The translations under genes and the position numbers were made by a program. A stretch of 64,000 bases of DNA. It comes from Pezizomycotina sp. ARF18 (lineage: Eukaryota > Ascomycota). How positions within the stretch are numbered: position 1 is the first letter of the stretch; each line of letters opens with the position of its first letter. The stretch is taken from the NCBI GenBank assembly GCA_002224055.1, contig AZLU01000162.1, positions 1 through 64,000 on the forward strand. The letters run 5' to 3'. The notes under the pieces are model-generated. The model was not told the origin of the DNA. It worked only from the letters and a program-made list of their open reading frames with translations, and did not search any database. This document shows positions 23,316-36,138 of this stretch, one piece after another.

Positions 23316-23521
23316 GTTCAAATATAGACAGAGAAGATGTCGACTTGATCAAAAAGAATCATTAAGGATCTTGCCGAATGAAAAAAGGTTTCAAAGATGG
23401 ACAGAAAATATGTTCAAAGAAAAAGGAAGAAAGATAGATGTGCACTATTAAAGAAATATCCATTACCAAAATTGAGGAAACCGAAGCAGGAGGGATAATT
23501 TATTCGAAAAAATGATTCTAT

Positions 23522-25382
23522 TTAAGCCGGATTACCCTCTGGTGAAAGGCTCATCTGAGGCATTGGGCTCATATTGAGCGAGAGATGAGCTTCCATGTCA
23601 TCGAGATCCTCCATAGATGGTGGCTGATGCATCGGCATCATGATGGTCTGCTTGGCGTAAAGCTCGCTGAGTCCGTCTTCTAATCCGCTTGAATCTGGGT
23701 GAGATAGAGGGAAGAGCTCGCGGATCCGCTCCTGTCCATCAGTGGCGGGGAACCGCTGGCAATGATGGGATCACCGTTCTGTCCAAGAGTCGACATCGGA
23801 GATACGGACTGGGGAAGTTGGCTGTGCTGATCCATCATTGGGGAAAGCCAAGGGATGTTTCCGTAGGGGATGGCATGCCATGGTCGGGCATTCCACCGAT
23901 CAGCCCAGGGCTCGTAGCGTACTCAGAGACAGAAGCAGTGGTAGCAGCGGACAACGGATACGCGGGTCTGTAGTCGAGGAATCCCGGAGCCGAGGTGTCG
24001 ATCCGAAGGTTGTTGGAAAGAGCATGCGGATGCTGCGGAGAAGGGGCGAGAAGAGTGTCCCGAGTCTCCGATTCACCTTCAGACACGGCTTCCTCAAAGT
24101 TGAAGGATGGCATGGGCTGGTGGAGCTGTGAAAAATCGATGGCAATCGGTACAGAGCGACTCCTCTGCCTTCGGTGTCCACGCATTCCGCGAAGGGTTGT
24201 CGGGAACTTCCTTCTGCATGAAGGCCGATGGGGGACCCATCCCGGATGCCGAAGAAGGGCGAGCCGGTGGGTGGGGAGACACGGAGCGGAACCGTGAGAG
24301 CAGGATTCTCGAACATCGCCTGCTGCAAGTTGTGACGGTTCTGGAATACTTCAAGGTTGAGAAGTTTCGCGAGCTGGGACTGGAGAGACTTGGGGTTGCC
24401 ACCAGCCTGTGGACCATGACCTGAGTAGCCTGCTGGTCCTCGGTGAAATCACCACACTGGACAAAGCCACCAGATCCCGAAGTATCCATGAAAAAGTGGG
24501 GAGGCCTGAGGAGGGTGATAACGAGCTGTCCTTGCATGGGGCTAGCGTGGGGGCTTTGGTGCGTGACAGGCACGTTAAGGGTCTCTAATTCAATCGACTT
24601 GATGTAGGCGAACGGGAACTCGATCTTGTAACCTGCGGAATCGTTGTTGATGTAGTAGGTAATGATTGCCTTCTCAGGCGAGTAAAAGATAACGAGATCC
24701 ATGGCGTTCTGTCCAACGCGTCTCCAGCTACCAATGCTGAGCGAACGGCAGGTGAAATGCTGGATGACAATCTTCCCAGGAGTAGCGTGCTCGGGAGCAA
24801 GGAGGCCTTCCGGCCCGTAACCCGAAAGCCTGTTTCCACCCGGGCCCATACGAGCCAAAGCACGTAACTCGGGGTTCTGGTTGGCAAGGTAGATGCGAAC
24901 AGACTCTGGAATATCATCACAATCTTCACCAGCTTCGAGAGTCTTCTTCGCAAGCAACTTGATCTTAGCCCTTCGGTTCTGGAACCAGATCTGGACGGAG
25001 CGCTCCGTCATGTTGATTTCCTGGGCAATCCTCTCGCGAACTACGGCCGAGGGCGTTGGGTTTTTGTTGAATTCGACCTCCAGCGTGATAAGCTGGTCCT
25101 GCGTAGCACGCTGGCGCTTCTGGTTCTTCTGCTGCTGCGTCAGTGTGCTCTTCCTGGGCGGTCGCCTCGCAGCTCCATTAGCGGTAGGAGTGATGTGACC
25201 AGCTCCATTGGAATGAGGCGGCGAAGGCGACGTCGAGGAGACATGCCGTCGCTTGTGAAGAACTGAGGAGCTACAGAGGTGTTAGCAGGCTGCTTATACG
25301 CCCTAATGTAAAAACATCAAGATATATTTGGATTGAGAGAATACTTACAATCAAGCAATTGGTCATGCGATATGGACATCAT
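23522..25382 (-). CDS. Homeobox transcription factor, HTF1-like (frame-broken)
   Basis: A nuclear homeodomain regulator. The homeodomain (about 25145 to 24950) includes QKRQRATQDQLITLEVEF, the conserved NPTPSAVVRERIAQEI and the recognition helix VQIWFQNRRAK (W48, F49, N51, R53). Downstream lies a region conserved in fungal homologues: IQHFTCRSLSIGSWRRVGQN, AMDLVIFYSPEKAIITYYIN and GYKIEFPFAYIKSIELETL. This combination resembles HTF1/HOX2, a regulator of conidiation in Magnaporthe and Fusarium; the exact orthology is inferred. The C-terminal half is low-complexity and split over three frames (breaks near 24415, 24160 and 23870-23720). It ends with MSPMPQMSLSPEGNPA at 23522. A probable first exon (MMSISHDQLLD) ends at a GTAAGT donor, and a CTAAC branch point and CTGTAG acceptor follow. 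The join is off by one base. Confidence 0.85.
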
Positions 25383-26275
25383 GTTGGGCAATTACTTTTT
25401 CTTTGTAGAAATGCAAAATGAAAATTATTCCTTCTTAAATAGAAGAAAAGGAACTAAACCGAAGAAAAATCGCGTCAAGTTTTCACTTGATGATTCAGGA
25501 CACTTCAATCGTCTCTTTCCTTCAGTTACAGAACAATAAATCTGTCCAAAAAAGAGAAAAATATATCTTAATGTAAGGAAAATGATGAGGTCGTTGTCGT
25601 CTTTTTGATTTCGTAATGGGAATGAACGTGGTTTCCTTGTCAAAGTCGGTCTTTCGATTGAAGTCTCAAAGGATGGTAAGATGTCGATACAAATGCAAGT
25701 CTTTTATGCAGGTCGTTAAAAAAAATACGTCTTTATGTCCTTGTTCAAGGCAAGAGAGAGTGTGCGTGTGCGCGAAAGGTAGAGCTATAGCTATTGTCAC
25801 GAGAGTAGATGGAAATGAGAGGGAGTGATACACGATCTATCTTCCGTCGATGGCGTAAAAGATTGAACCTTAAGAGGGGGAATGAGTGTAATGGACGGGG
25901 CCGAAAGAGTGAGGCTCGAGTCCTAACGAGATTAAAGCAAAAAAAGAAAAGAGTGTAAGGGTTCTAGTAAAACAGAACGACTGATTAGCTCTATATACCA
26001 TTTAAGATGAACGCGGGTGAGAATGATAGGGAGAGGAGGAGAAGGAGAGGATGGCAATAAAATGAAAAAGAGGAGATAATTTTAGAGATAAAATTTGTGT
26101 AATTTCCTTCAGAAGAGGGGAGGGGGATATACTCTTATTATATTAAAATTATATTCATAGATATTTTTCGATAATATATTATTTTATATATAACTGATTA
26201 CCCCAAAAAAAGGTTCTATTCTCTTGTTACAGAGGTTACAAGAGAAGAGAAAAGAAAGAAAAGAAAGAAAGAAAG

Positions 26276-26306
<31 letters not shown>
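26276..26306. repeat. Poly-A tract within an A/G-rich block
   Basis: About 31 A inside a longer A/G-rich low-complexity block (26240-26395). Confidence 0.85.
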
Positions 26307-26308
<2 letters not shown>

Positions 26309-28019
26309 AAGAAAGAAAGAAAAGAAAAAGGGAAGAAGGGAAAAAAAAAGGGGGAGCGAAGGATAGAAAAAGGATTGTCAGAGAAAGAGAGGAAAAGTTA
26401 CTGCTACACCCAATACCAATACCACTCCCCTTTTACCACTGTCGACCTTTTCCTTCTTCTACTTCCTCTTCTTCCTATAGGTGTCTTCACTCGAGCACTG
26501 CACTCACTCCCCTAAAGGGACAGAAGGGGGGAACGCCTCTAGCAAAGGAAAAAAAATAAAAATAAAATAAAATAAAATAAATATATATATATATTTTTTT
26601 GTGCGGTACTTCAACACCCTCTCACTGGCTAAACCCATGCCAAAAGGTAACGAAGAAAAGAAAAGGAAAAAGGGAAAAAAAAAGGAGAGGTCCGCGATGG
26701 GTGAGAGAGGACGAAAAGAAAGAAAGAAAAAAAAAAAGAAAGAAAAGAGAAAGAGAGAAAAGAAAAAAAAAAAAAAAAGAGTAGAAAAAAGAAAAGAAAG
26801 TAGCACTAGTGTGTGGTGGATTGATTCCCTTTTTCTTTGGATTGCTGTGGGTTGATGCGGTTCTGTTTCTTTTTCCCTGCATTTGCTTGCTCAACGACAG
26901 GATAAGAAAGGTCCCGAGTTACATGCATGTCAGGTATATTTTCCTCTGTCAGTTCGAGTAACTGGTACGTTTAAGATGTAGAAGGTACCCTCCTATATGA
27001 GTATCTCGTGCTTGTTCTGCTTTATTCTTCTTCTCCTGTTGCTCTCTCTCTCTCTCTTTTTTTTTTTTTCCCAAGTCTAAACTTGCCTTGAGCCTTTTGA
27101 TATATTCTATACCCTGTCCCTCCATCTGTTAGATCAATAACGCTTCTGGCCCGTAGGGTATATTGTATTATTGTATATTGTGTATACTGATACTGAAAGA
27201 ACATGACATACAGTTATTTGCCAACTGACATTGTCCTTTATTGCTCCCGTTTGAATGCAAAAAAAAAAAAAAAAAAAGATTCCCATACCTTGGCCGACGT
27301 TCAAAGGGGTGGGTGGATGGACATGGGCCCCTCCGAACGACCAGCAGCTTTTTTTTACCTAGCTAGCTTAGCTACGCCTAGACAAAGGGAGAGGGAAAAA
27401 AAATAAGGGTGTCTTCGACAAGGCTCTGAGCCAAAAAAAAGGGGGGGGCTTCACCTGGGTACACGTCTGTATGAACTACAGTAACAACGCAGCCTGTCCG
27501 GCCTCACACAAAAGTACTCAATAAGAAATGCCGCTCCTTTGCGCCTTCGGATTCTCTCACGTTGAGGTCTTTAGTGCTGCCAGAAAAAAAAAAGGGTGAG
27601 CTGAGCTCCCTTAAAGAACAAGAGAAGAAAAACGCGAAGGCAAACTTGCTCTGCTCGCTGCACAGAATACCCGAGGACACCTCAAGACAAAAAAAAAAAA
27701 AAGAAACACGAAACTGACGAACAGGAATTCAATACTGGCAGCACGCCACAATTGTCGTTTCCTTTCTCAGGTCGTCAGCATTGTGGAGACGATCAACTTG
27801 GTTTCTTGTCTTATTCACTGGCCGACCTTTCTCCGATCGAAAGGGAAGAACGAGGTCTTAAACCCAGCCACCGATGTCAGCCCTTCCCAGCCCAACCCAG
27901 CTCGAATTAATTCGCAACAGAACCGTCCAAACGAGCCGAAACGCGCTTCTAAAGGGAAATATGCTACGCTTTTCTGCACGAGGAAGGTAAGAGGGAATTT
28001 TTTATAGTAAATAAATTTC

Positions 28020-28053
<34 letters not shown>

Positions 28054-31000
28054 TAGAAAGAAAAAGCCCACCTCTCGGATGTAGAATTACATATAGACAA
28101 AAGTGGCGAACTGCGAGTAAGAGTTACGCCTACCCCCTGTATATGTGCCGACCCGCCACTGAAGGGTTCTGATTTGAAGAGATACAGCGTAATAGCAAGA
28201 CTATCTTATCGTCTTCTTCTTTTTCCTTTTTTACGGCGTACAACTGTCTCTTCGGATCTACGGCAAACGGAAAAGAAGAGCCTACGATGACGATATCTAT
28301 AAGTGTTGCAGGATTTTACATACTTTCTAAACAGCTAGTCCGGGCTGCGACGAAGAAGTCCAAATGCGAAACACATGGGATTTTCAAATGTCATCATGTA
28401 TTTCCCGAAAGAAAGCCCAAAGCCCTACTTCGAATCACTAAAAAAGAGTAGAAATGTTACCCCACGACAAGAACAGTAAGAATGAGACGATTCTCCGGCC
28501 ACAAATGAGAGAGACTAGACACACCAGATGAAATCCAAAGAGCAGGGACTTACAAGATGGCCTAGGCGATTCTGCGCTGTAAAAGTTCTCTACGTCTATA
28601 ATACGATCCAGTCTCAATTATTTGATTTCACCGATCTGCCGTCTCTTTACCTAACGCGGGAAAGGGTGCCGGGCGATGATATTTTTTTTTTCCGTCTTGG
28701 GGAAAAAAGTCGTTATTTTCTTATTTATTTGAACACGGGGAGTTAGCAATTTCAACACAGGGAACCTCCCGAACAATGTCCCACTCCAGTGGGCACAAGG
28801 CGAAGTCAAAAGCAACGATCTTTTTTTGTCTTAAGTTATGCGAGGGTATAGAGGTAGCTTTTTGTCTTTTCAAAGGTGACATGCTTGAGGAGCGCGGTTA
28901 TAGTTGTTTCCTTCTAACCTCATTTTTTTTTTTTATACACTTAACTCAACTTGTGACAACTACCGCGGAATCAACAAACTTAGGAAAGCACGAAAGGGCC
29001 CGGCGTCTTACTATCTTCTCAAACAGAGGCGCTGTGTCCTGACAGCGATGATACCATTGGCTCAAGCAGACTTCTCAAAGAAGAAGCTCTGATAAAAATT
29101 CCTGAGGCAAAAGCTAGGGAGAAGGGCAAAAATGGAAAAGGGAATAGGGGGTCGGCTGTAGGTTATTCCTTTTTTTTCCGGCTCCTGTAGCTTTGAGTGG
29201 AGCCGTGCATGGTCTGACGTTGAAAAGAGGTCCAATGGGTTTCAGATTGCTCTGGCCTAATACGGAATCCGCACTTCCACGCAGCTTTGGGAAACAATAT
29301 TTCCAACCACGGAGCAACCAATGTAGTTGTTAATCTATCAAACTCAGGAAGAAAACTTTATCTTCTACAGGATATCTCCAAATATGTTTCTCTCGGTGAG
29401 CAATTGGCCAATACAGCGATACCGTATTTGCGTATACAACAAGTCAGACTATTGAAATTTTTTTGAAATGTTTTTCGATTCGATTCTGCCGAGTGTACTT
29501 GCCTCTTGAGGAAAGGCAAGCGAAGGAAGGCGATACCCCTCTAAGCATATACCTTCAAACATCACCGAAGGATGTCTTTGTTTCCCGTTTTCAAGGCAAA
29601 TTTGCTATAGGATCAGTGTTATTCTCTTTTCGGGTATTTCGAGGCCTCGTCGTCATTTTCAGGAAGAGAATTTTTCTTGACCTCGTCTTCCAAACTGGGC
29701 TTTCAAAGCTAACTTTCTAATAATAATAAAAAAAAAATTTCACCAAGTACATGATTTTATAAATAAATAAGATAAAATAAATAAAATTCACGAGAAAGAA
29801 AGGGCGAGATGTTCCGTGTGGAGTGACACGCAGCTGGTAGCACAATAATAATACAGTTTGCTTTTGCGAGATCCAACGCGGAAAAGGAGCATTTCCCGTT
29901 CAGCATCTGTGATACAGCTAACACGACAGCATCATGAGAACACTCTTCATCATTCACACAAATAAAAGAATAATAAGAAAAGAGAGGGAGAAGGTTCGCT
30001 CTTCAAGAATGTTCTTCCTTTGCTTCGAGTCGCCACTATTGGTCCAACAGCATACTCTTTACTCCTTCCAACGGCCCGCCTCATTCTTGGGCATCTTTCT
30101 TACATGCCATTCCGTCCTTGCTTCTCTCTTGTAAACTTGTGCGCTTATCAATAACTGGACTGAGCACTTTTGACTACTTACACAGGTTTATTTATTAGAG
30201 ACACTGCCTTCACGCCTCATTAGTGCGGCATTGTCCGAGCCTCATCTACTCGACATGATCTATCTTTGGCTTAACGTAACACTCGGTGTGCAAATACTAT
30301 TGAATACATAAAAATAAAAAAAAGACTTACAGCAACGGTGTTTGTAAACAACAGTACTGCAGGTTAGTATAGATCAATCGATCGGGAAGTATCTTTTTTT
30401 TTTTTTTTTTTTTTTTTCAGATTTGCTTTTGACTTGATCTCAGGCTATCTTGTGACTAATGCATAAACATCTTCGGACGTCCTGACTATAAACAATGAAA
30501 GAAGAAGAAAGAGAAGGATCCACATATTGCATGCATGAAAACATGCTTCCTACTTTTTTTGCAACGGTTCTAGACGCGAAAGATGGAAAGGGACGGAATG
30601 GCATCTCCACGCGACATTCTCGTGCCTTTCTCTTCCTTCTACCAACACAAGAAAGCGAATAAAAAAAGAATACAAAAGAGTTGCTTATGCCTATCTCAAT
30701 GGCCAGGACAGGAAGAGGCGGCTGCAATGCATAATGGTCCGTCAGCCATCTATCTGCCTGCATGTTGTTTCCAAGCGTATAAAAAAAGAAAAGACAGGGT
30801 TTCTTCTATCAACTGAGAACGAACCTTGCACTTTCGAGTTCATCACCGATATTGATGCTTTAGATACTCTGAAATAGAAGCACCGCGTTGAGTGAAATTC
30901 TTGGGTTCATAACTTATCCGTACGTCTGATAAGCCTCCGTCCAACTCACGAAAATCTGACCTTTGGCACTATTATAAGAGACTTGTTTTTTTCGAATAGT

Positions 31001-32358
31001 AGTAATTAAGAATATAATGAGCCGTATGAAAGCAAGATGAGCTTTGGACCGATGCCTGGGCAAAGAAAACTTCTGTAGATACCCGTGGATCTATATTACC
31101 AGCGTTTAAAGAAGGAACCAAAAAAATAAATGCCAAACTTGAACGACACCCGTTCTCATTTTAAAAAAAAAAGACAAAGGAAATTATCTACGGACAACAA
31201 ACACTATCGAACGAGACAATTATTTATCGTATATGTAACTACGTTTCGAGGCTCGCGAGCTCGAGATCGGCTCTTTCTCAAAAAATCAATAATGATATAG
31301 CAATCGTATTGTTAGGCACCTACTATGCACAGTTAATGTACCCACGGAAGGCGATCGATCTGTAATTGCGGCATGTTCCAGCAAAAAAAAACAGCCACGA
31401 AACAACAGTTAATTTCCCTGAGAGCATGTCATGCAAGAAGAGCTATAAGAAATAGGAAAAAACAAAGCATCTGAAAATTGATGTGTCTTTTTAAAGCGAC
31501 AGGGGAAAAAAGAGGGCAGACTGCAGGTACAACGTAGCTACGTGAATTCGAGAAAGAATTGAATCTATTAGATCGCAATTCGGTTACATTGGCTTACGGT
31601 AGTTATTCCTTCCTCTAATCTTTGAATATGTATAAGTCTATACTGCCCTTCTAGAAGCTCTTTTTGACAGGATCCCTCGAATGCCGCTTTCGTGCCGTCC
31701 GGCAGAGATGTCCGAATAAAGGAAACAAGGTTACATCCTTACCTTTCATTACGAACGGGTTCATGAGGGCATCCTAGTCTCAAAGTTGCATTCCTCGTCA
31801 TATATCGCTCCTTCGATATTTAGTCTTCCTCATTGCGTTCTCGTCAGGATATCCCAGAAAGATATTTAATCTTCAGCATTCAAAGCTCAGCCTGTGAGTT
31901 ATATCTAGCAAGAAGAACATTGATACATAAAACCACTGCTCCTTCTGGAAAATCGGCAAGGAATATGTCGCGGGAAGATAAAAAGAATTACGTTGAATCG
32001 AGACGATATCGTCTTAGATCAATTTATATCAGAGTTGATGGTCACCTAGCCTCGGGAAGCCCACCAGAACAAGGACCCGAGGTGTTATATATCTTTCTGC
32101 CTTATCGCACCTTACGCTGTCCGAACAGTTTGTCACCTTCCTTTCATCCGTCTCTTTTTTCCTTTCTTTTTTTTTAACCTCGAGAGTTTTCTGTTCAGCT
32201 TCTACTTATTATTCCAGAACTTTATAGAATTCAAGAGAGAACGAGGAGGGCTTTCTCGATCTTGAACAGATTCGAACCAGCTAACGTCTGGGCTCTTTCG
32301 CCGACCTGGTCGATAAGTATCCACCGTTTCCCCTTTGAAGCAACATGAGACATGCATA

Positions 32359-32423
32359 AACACGCTTATCGCAATATTTAGACAGAAATCTAACACGCTT
32401 ATCGCAATATTTAGACAGAATCT
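32359..32423. repeat. 33-bp tandem duplication
   Basis: Two head-to-tail copies (33 and 32 bases, differing by one A in a run) starting AACACGCTTATCGC. A recent local duplication in the gene-poor region. Confidence 0.9.
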
Positions 32424-32578
32424 ACTTAGGTGCTGTCTCTTTTACAACGTTCCTTGCTTTGGCGAAAGCGGACTTTTTATCACAAAAACGATTGTAGCGA
32501 AACATTGGTCTCCAGATATTCCTTCACTCGCGCAAACTTGCCCAGCATTTATAACAACTTTTAAAACGATAGAGGACT

Positions 32579-32581
<3 letters not shown>

Positions 32582-32611
<30 letters not shown>
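32582..32611. repeat. Poly-A tract (A30)
   Basis: An uninterrupted run of 30 A in the gene-poor region. Confidence 0.9.
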
Positions 32612-32612
<1 letters not shown>

Positions 32613-33872
32613 AGGAACAAAAATAGAAATGAAATAAAATGAGCTTACTAGTAGTAGCTTAGAATGGTGGTGTCTTGTCCAGGATCTACATAAGTAGCGA
32701 ACGGCCAGGAGCAGTAGCATTCGTCCTTTTAATGGCTTAACGTCTGCAAGGCACGGTAGCATACATATTATAATCATTGATCTTTTTATTTTCTTTCGCT
32801 GTCGACGTCGCACTCCCGAACCCACGTTACTGCGGGCCTTACCCGGGCGATTTGAAGGGCCTTGCTCGCGTCTAATTCTTAATATCTCTCTTGTTTAAAC
32901 GAATACGCGAGTTCTGCTATTTTTAGCAACACAGCGAAAATGTCAAATTAAACGTTTGCACGCAACAACTACACCTCATATGAAATATTATCTCTTCCTC
33001 TCTTTTTTCTCACATTTGAAAGAGATAGGATGAAATATTTAAAATTAATTTAAAATTAAAAAAAAGATTCCTTCACAGAATAATATCCGGTTTTCATGAT
33101 ATTCAAAAAGTAGAGTTAGTGCCAAAAAAAAAAAAAAAACGATAAGGGGGGTTCGTTCCAGAACGCGAAGGGGGTGGCGGGGCCCAAAAAGTAAGTAAGA
33201 GTGGGATTTTTCTTTCTTGCTACTCTCTTACTTCTACTACTCCGTACTACTCTACCCTCAACTCCCAAGGTTCGTAAGTGGAGATCTTACGGAGGTGGGT
33301 CTTCTTGCATCGTCTTGAAACTTTGACGATGATCATACATTCAGTTTTCTTGACTACAGTACAAGATACCCTTTACTAACCTTCAAATCGGTCGGCATGC
33401 TTGTAAAGCTTCATCCTCGCTGTTACTTATACGCCATTGACGTGTCCATGTATAACAGCAATCTATTGAAAAGATCGAGGCTCGAAAAGGATAGGAAAGC
33501 AGAACATCCTGGCTTTCAGAAATCTAGGCAAAGCAAAGCGATATCGATTTTCCATTTGTCACTTCTTCTTTCGCCCTGATCGCCCGAGCTATTGCATGCA
33601 CTGACACTGGTAAGTAAGTTCTGCTTTCCCCACAATCTCCGAGCGTTCGGAGTACAGGGACAGGCGTGAAATACTGTCTATCGGGGTGTATACATTAGAG
33701 TATACTTACTAACATCCAAGTACGGAGCAATCAAAGCTATACTAGATACCTTGGTAAGCTAAGAAATGTCGATATGAAGCTAGCATCGTTCAGAAAGCTA
33801 GCTAAGTTGATATCTTTCCCAAAGAAGAACGAGGCGTAGCTCGATCCATGTTGATATCAGCCAAATGAGCTA

Positions 33873-33907
<35 letters not shown>

Positions 33908-34479
33908 CCATTTGTCAAGGTCATCGGGGCTTCTGTGGTATTCTGAATATACACCATAAAAAAATTCGCAGCTGATTGAGTAGCAACGATCAGACTGAAA
34001 AATATTTTTACGAATACATATGATATAGAGATATATCAACCTTTTACCTCAAGTACTAATAACCTATTGTGGCTCTAGGCTCACGAAAAAGCCACTGTCC
34101 CTTAAAGTGGGAACAGCAAATCTCCGAGGGTATCGGTATATTGCGGCCGTGCCGGTGTGCCTATATGCCCTAAGTGGATCATCTCATCTATCTCGGTTTT
34201 TTTTCTCCCCTCCTACGACTTCATAACGTGATGATAACGTTATGCCTTTGGGAGGCCTCGCTAGCTATTTTTAATATTTGATTTTCTTGAATATATAGAT
34301 CGTGATTCATGAAGGAACACTAGTGTGAACGGGAAGGAATAAACGAAACGGTTCTCGTTTATCGATTTCTTTTTTCTCTCCGGGGCATCTTTTCTTTAAT
34401 TACGGAATATTAATCTTATTAAAATGTCTTTGGTGTTTCGATTCTCGATGAATAAAAAGAAATAGCGAAAAAGAACAGA

Positions 34480-34484
34480 AAATA

Positions 34485-34517
<33 letters not shown>

Positions 34518-34640
34518 AAAAATAAAATAAAAATAAAATAAAAATAAAAATAAAAAAAATAAAAATAAAAATAAAAATAAAAATAAAAATAAAAATAAAA
34601 AATAAAAATAAAAATAAAAATAAAACTAAATAAATAATTT
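34480..34640. repeat. (AAAATA/AAATA)n microsatellite array
   Basis: About 160 bases built almost only of AAAATA and AAATA units with small length variants. The longest simple-repeat array in the window. Confidence 0.92.
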
Positions 34641-36138
34641 AAATAACCACTCTATACTATTACCTATTCCTTACCGACGGAGCAGCTACTGCTACGTAGG
34701 CTCATCCGTGCTCAGGCTTGTAGAAGAGAATTAGTGCATTGATATTACGAAATATATGTGATACTTCTTGTGAAGTAACGAAGACCTTCGCAATCAATTT
34801 TCCGTTCATCCTTGAAATAAAATTAAATTGTATGTGTCAACGTCGTCGACAAACTCGGGCTCCAAAGCATGATCTTCCTGAGTCCTCGCTCAGCTGAGCC
34901 TCTTTTTACCCCCGTTCGTCTGAATTTCTTTTTTGACTCTGAAAAAGATTAACGGTCAGAGACAAGAAATTTTTTCGGAAATTTCGACAAAAACGATTTC
35001 GATATTCTTCTTTGTCCTTCAAGGATCAATATTTGAAAGCGTGGGGTCGTTTAGACGTTGTTACTTAGGTAGTTGTTGGTGACTCTCCTTTTCGAGATTT
35101 TCCAACCGATATTTTTGCTTTCCATCCTTGCTGGTGGGGGGGGGGGGTTTCTGTTGTTAATGCGGAGGTTTCGAATATTCTCTTTCGCGGACACGCCTTA
35201 GGTACTCGCGATTCGAATATATTATCATTAGGCGAAATAAAATACTGTATACATACTTGAAGAAGCAGAATATTGTTAGGCTTCTGGTCTTATTCGTATC
35301 TTAAAGCGTATAATGTAAATTAATTAATATTAATATATATGCCATGTCCACTTGAGATAAACTCCCGTCAAGGACAAGATACTTTTTATAATTTATTACG
35401 AAATATATTCAGATATATTGAGTAAATAAGGGAAAAAAAAAGAAAAAGGAAACCGATCCTAGCTGACCAAAGAAAAGATCACATAGAATGAAAGATGGAC
35501 AAGGTCATTGTGGCAAGTACCGGTATAGAAGTGTACCAGGGATACAATATTAATATGTTGTGATGTTAATTTGTGCATTTTACTTTTCATCCTATTCCAT
35601 ATATATACTTATTCACTCGTACCCCATACACCGGGTATATTATATTATACAATATAACTTTAAAAAACAAGTATAGAGAAATAAAATGAAGAGTTATAAT
35701 CGGGAGCCCAAGAAGAATGATATATATAAGCGACAGCCAGGGTATCGCCGAAAGTTGGGGGCCGTACAATCAATTACTCCATGGTAATAACTCAAAGATT
35801 AAAGAAAAGGGAAAGAGCAGAGTAGAGTAGGGTAGAATAGAAGATCCGGCAGGGTCCAGACTCGTTAGACTTCCCGTAACAAAGGAAATATATCATCACA
35901 GATGAGTCGAGGAGGAATAGTAACTCGGTACTTACTCGCGTCCTCGCAGGGCTTCCCCAGCCTTTGTTGAAGAACGCAAATTGCGACAAATATTCCAAAA
36001 AAAAAAATTCAACGCTGCAAGGAGAGAACTACAAATGCTCCACAAAAAAGAGAAAAAAAAAAGGTATTTCAAAGACAATCAAAAATAAAACATCGCAAAT
36101 GAAATTCGCAATACGCGGACTTTCGGTGAGACCTTCGC

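Larger units (their letters stand above)
22379..23521. other. Convergent intergenic region GEP4/homeobox gene
   Basis: The 3' flanks of GEP4 (+) and the homeobox gene (-). It contains a GAAT-type tetranucleotide stretch (22890-22943), GAAA repeats near 22517-22537, and the T39-A24 block at 23253-23315. No gene is supported; the open frames here are products of these repeats. Confidence 0.5.
25383..36138. other. 10.7 kb gene-poor region upstream of the homeobox gene
   Basis: No convincing coding gene on either strand. It lies between the 5' side of the homeobox gene (-) and the 3' end of the P4-ATPase gene (-). It is rich in A/G and poly-A/T tracts (for example 26276-26306, 28022-28053, 30394-30417, 32582-32611 and 33877-33906), with a 33-bp tandem duplication (32359-32423) and an AAAATA-type array (34480-34640). 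Open frames are short, mostly lysine- or phenylalanine-rich, and fit no family I know. Possible contents are long regulatory sequence, long untranslated exons or non-coding RNA, none of which I can show. Confidence 0.5.

Noticed and set aside
26224-26806. Lysine/arginine- and phenylalanine-rich frames on both strands
   Set aside because: They arise from A/G-rich low-complexity DNA.
28904-29092. A DNYRGINKLRKA peptide faintly like a reverse-transcriptase motif
   Set aside because: Too short and the surrounding sequence has no other transposon feature.
30880-30920. A GTGAAATTCTTGG-like segment recalling a conserved 18S rRNA sequence
   Set aside because: Only about 13 bases match and the flanks do not; no rRNA gene structure surrounds it.
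32225-32330. Minus-strand GGTTCGAATC resembling a tRNA B-box
   Set aside because: The T-stem does not pair, and no A-box or acceptor stem lies at the required distance.
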